In this document: positions 4,982 through 5,724 of the stretch, in pieces
Numbering within the stretch: position 1 is the stretch's first letter
How the letters are laid out: each line of letters starts with the position of its first letter
From: an archaeon
GTDB taxonomy: Archaea > Altiarchaeota > Altiarchaeia > JAFGQM01
Reading direction: 5' to 3'
Assembly (NCBI GenBank): GCA_029932835.1
Contig: JAOZPI010000014.1
Span: 10,234-15,957, forward strand
DNA length: 5,724 nt
Notes under the pieces: generated by a model
Database searches by the model: none
What the model saw: only the letters and a program-made list of their open reading frames with translations
Told to the model about the DNA's origin: nothing
Position numbers and translations under genes: made by a program

Positions 4982-5724
4982 GATTTTAATCCAGCCTTCT
5001 TCAAAGACTGCAATGAATCTGCGGGATTTTAAAAAGTTCTCTATAATAGAATTTAAGAGTCCATCGCTGGCCTTAGTTCTGCCCCTTCTTTTGGGCCTCC
5101 TTCTCCTCATTTCGCTCTACGCCCAAGGGCCATGGGGCATGCCCCTTCGCATTTCCAATTTGATCTTCTTTTTCCTTCTCCTTGGTGCTGTCTTCCTCTC
5201 TGCGTTGTTTTTGCGTTCTTCTGAGCCTAGGTTCAGAGCCAAGTGGATTTACAGCCTCACTCTCCTAAATGCCATCACCCTCTTTATCGCCCTCTTTCTT
5301 TCGTCTGTAAGCCATCATATTACTTGGCTGGAGGCCATGGTGGTTTGGACAGTATCCTCATACGTCATTTGGGTACTCGCGGTTACTGGCCTCGCAGCCC
5401 GGAGGCTTAACTCGCGCGTAGTTCTCCTTTCGCTAATCCAACCTGCGCTGATCTGGGTTGTTTTTCTCCTTTCGATTTCCCTGCCCCCACAAGACCCGAG
5501 GATTTCCGTCCTGATAATGCTCCTTGGTTTGTTGGTGACTAGTTTCATAGTCCTCTTTACAGAACATCTCTTCTCCTTAGTTTTCACAGGTTTATCCGGG
5601 ATGATGGAGCTTGGCAAATTCTTGAGGGGATTGAGGGGAGAGCAGGCGTCCCTGGGGTTTGGGCATTATGTTAACGCTCTAATCCAATATCTAAAATTTA
5701 AGACCCGAGGGGGAGAGAGCGTGC
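4962..5724 (+). CDS. Multi-pass membrane protein, possibly DUF2070, cut by the window edge
   Basis: The frame is open from the ATG at 4962 to the window end: 254 codons and no stop. Six hydrophobic helices are visible at about 35-54, 65-84, 97-116, 122-144, 153-174 and 181-200. A more polar segment follows (E-L-G-K-F-L-R-G-L-R-G-E at 216-227), as if a soluble domain were beginning. This layout, a short basic N-terminus, six or seven helices and then a cytoplasmic part, resembles archaeal DUF2070 proteins of about 600 residues. The match is from memory of the architecture rather than a firm motif, so the name is tentative. The start overlaps the 251-residue gene by 20 bases, a sign of translational coupling. 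In-frame ATGs at 4935 and 5013 are alternatives; 5013 would remove the overlap but has no Shine-Dalgarno. Confidence 0.8.
   Translation, partial: MVLSPDRILIQPSSKTAMNLRDFKKFSIIEFKSPSLALVLPLLLGLLLLISLYAQGPWGMPLRISNLIFFFLLLGAVFLSALFLRSSEPRFRAKWIYSLTLLNAITLFIALFLSSVSHHITWLEAMVVWTVSSYVIWVLAVTGLAARRLNSRVVLLSLIQPALIWVVFLLSISLPPQDPRISVLIMLLGLLVTSFIVLFTEHLFSLVFTGLSGMMELGKFLRGLRGEQASLGFGHYVNALIQYLKFKTRGGESV

Noticed and set aside
5315..5617. A 100-codon minus-strand frame at the right edge.
   Set aside because: It is antisense to the six-helix membrane protein, whose hydrophobic pattern is clear; the antisense product is Arg/Thr-rich with no recognisable feature.

Overview
The window looks archaeal. 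TATA-like boxes sit about 25 bases before likely transcription starts, several genes have little or no leader and no Shine-Dalgarno, and oligo-T tracts close the transcription units. The gene content fits too: a pyruvate, phosphate dikinase beside a DUF5679-type zinc-ribbon microprotein and a multi-pass membrane protein resembling archaeal DUF2070. Many genes are small and unrecognised and spacing is tight. A euryarchaeal-grade or DPANN lineage is a reasonable guess, but the window does not settle it.

Left part (1-800, minus strand): two small multi-pass membrane proteins of 113 and 112 residues lie 10 bases apart and form an operon read leftwards. Each ends in a low-complexity tail, one Met/Pro/Gly/His-rich and the other Gly-rich. 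A T-rich terminator follows. At the left edge there may be the first 20 codons of another leftward gene. The 178-base gap at 801-978 holds two divergent promoters, and the leftward TATA box lies inside a perfect 12-base palindrome.

Centre (979-3591, plus strand): a complete ppdK encodes an 870-residue pyruvate, phosphate dikinase with every key catalytic residue in place (K22, R92, H452, R558, R614, E741, D765, C827). It interconverts pyruvate and phosphoenolpyruvate and is the only gene here with a firm metabolic role. It has its own promoter, a Shine-Dalgarno and a hairpin plus T-tract terminator.

Right part (3654-5724, plus strand): a basic 110-residue protein of unknown function; a 46-residue four-cysteine zinc-ribbon protein (DUF5679 type) with its own promoter, Shine-Dalgarno and strong terminator; a 251-residue protein with one transmembrane segment and a charged helical C-terminus; and, overlapping it by 20 bases, the first 254 codons of a six-helix membrane protein that runs off the window. 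The last two probably form one operon and may work together at the membrane.

I saw no tRNA, rRNA, CRISPR array, insertion sequence or defence system. The points most worth a second look are the paired small membrane proteins, the unknown membrane operon at the right edge, and the repeated placement of inverted repeats over stop codons.
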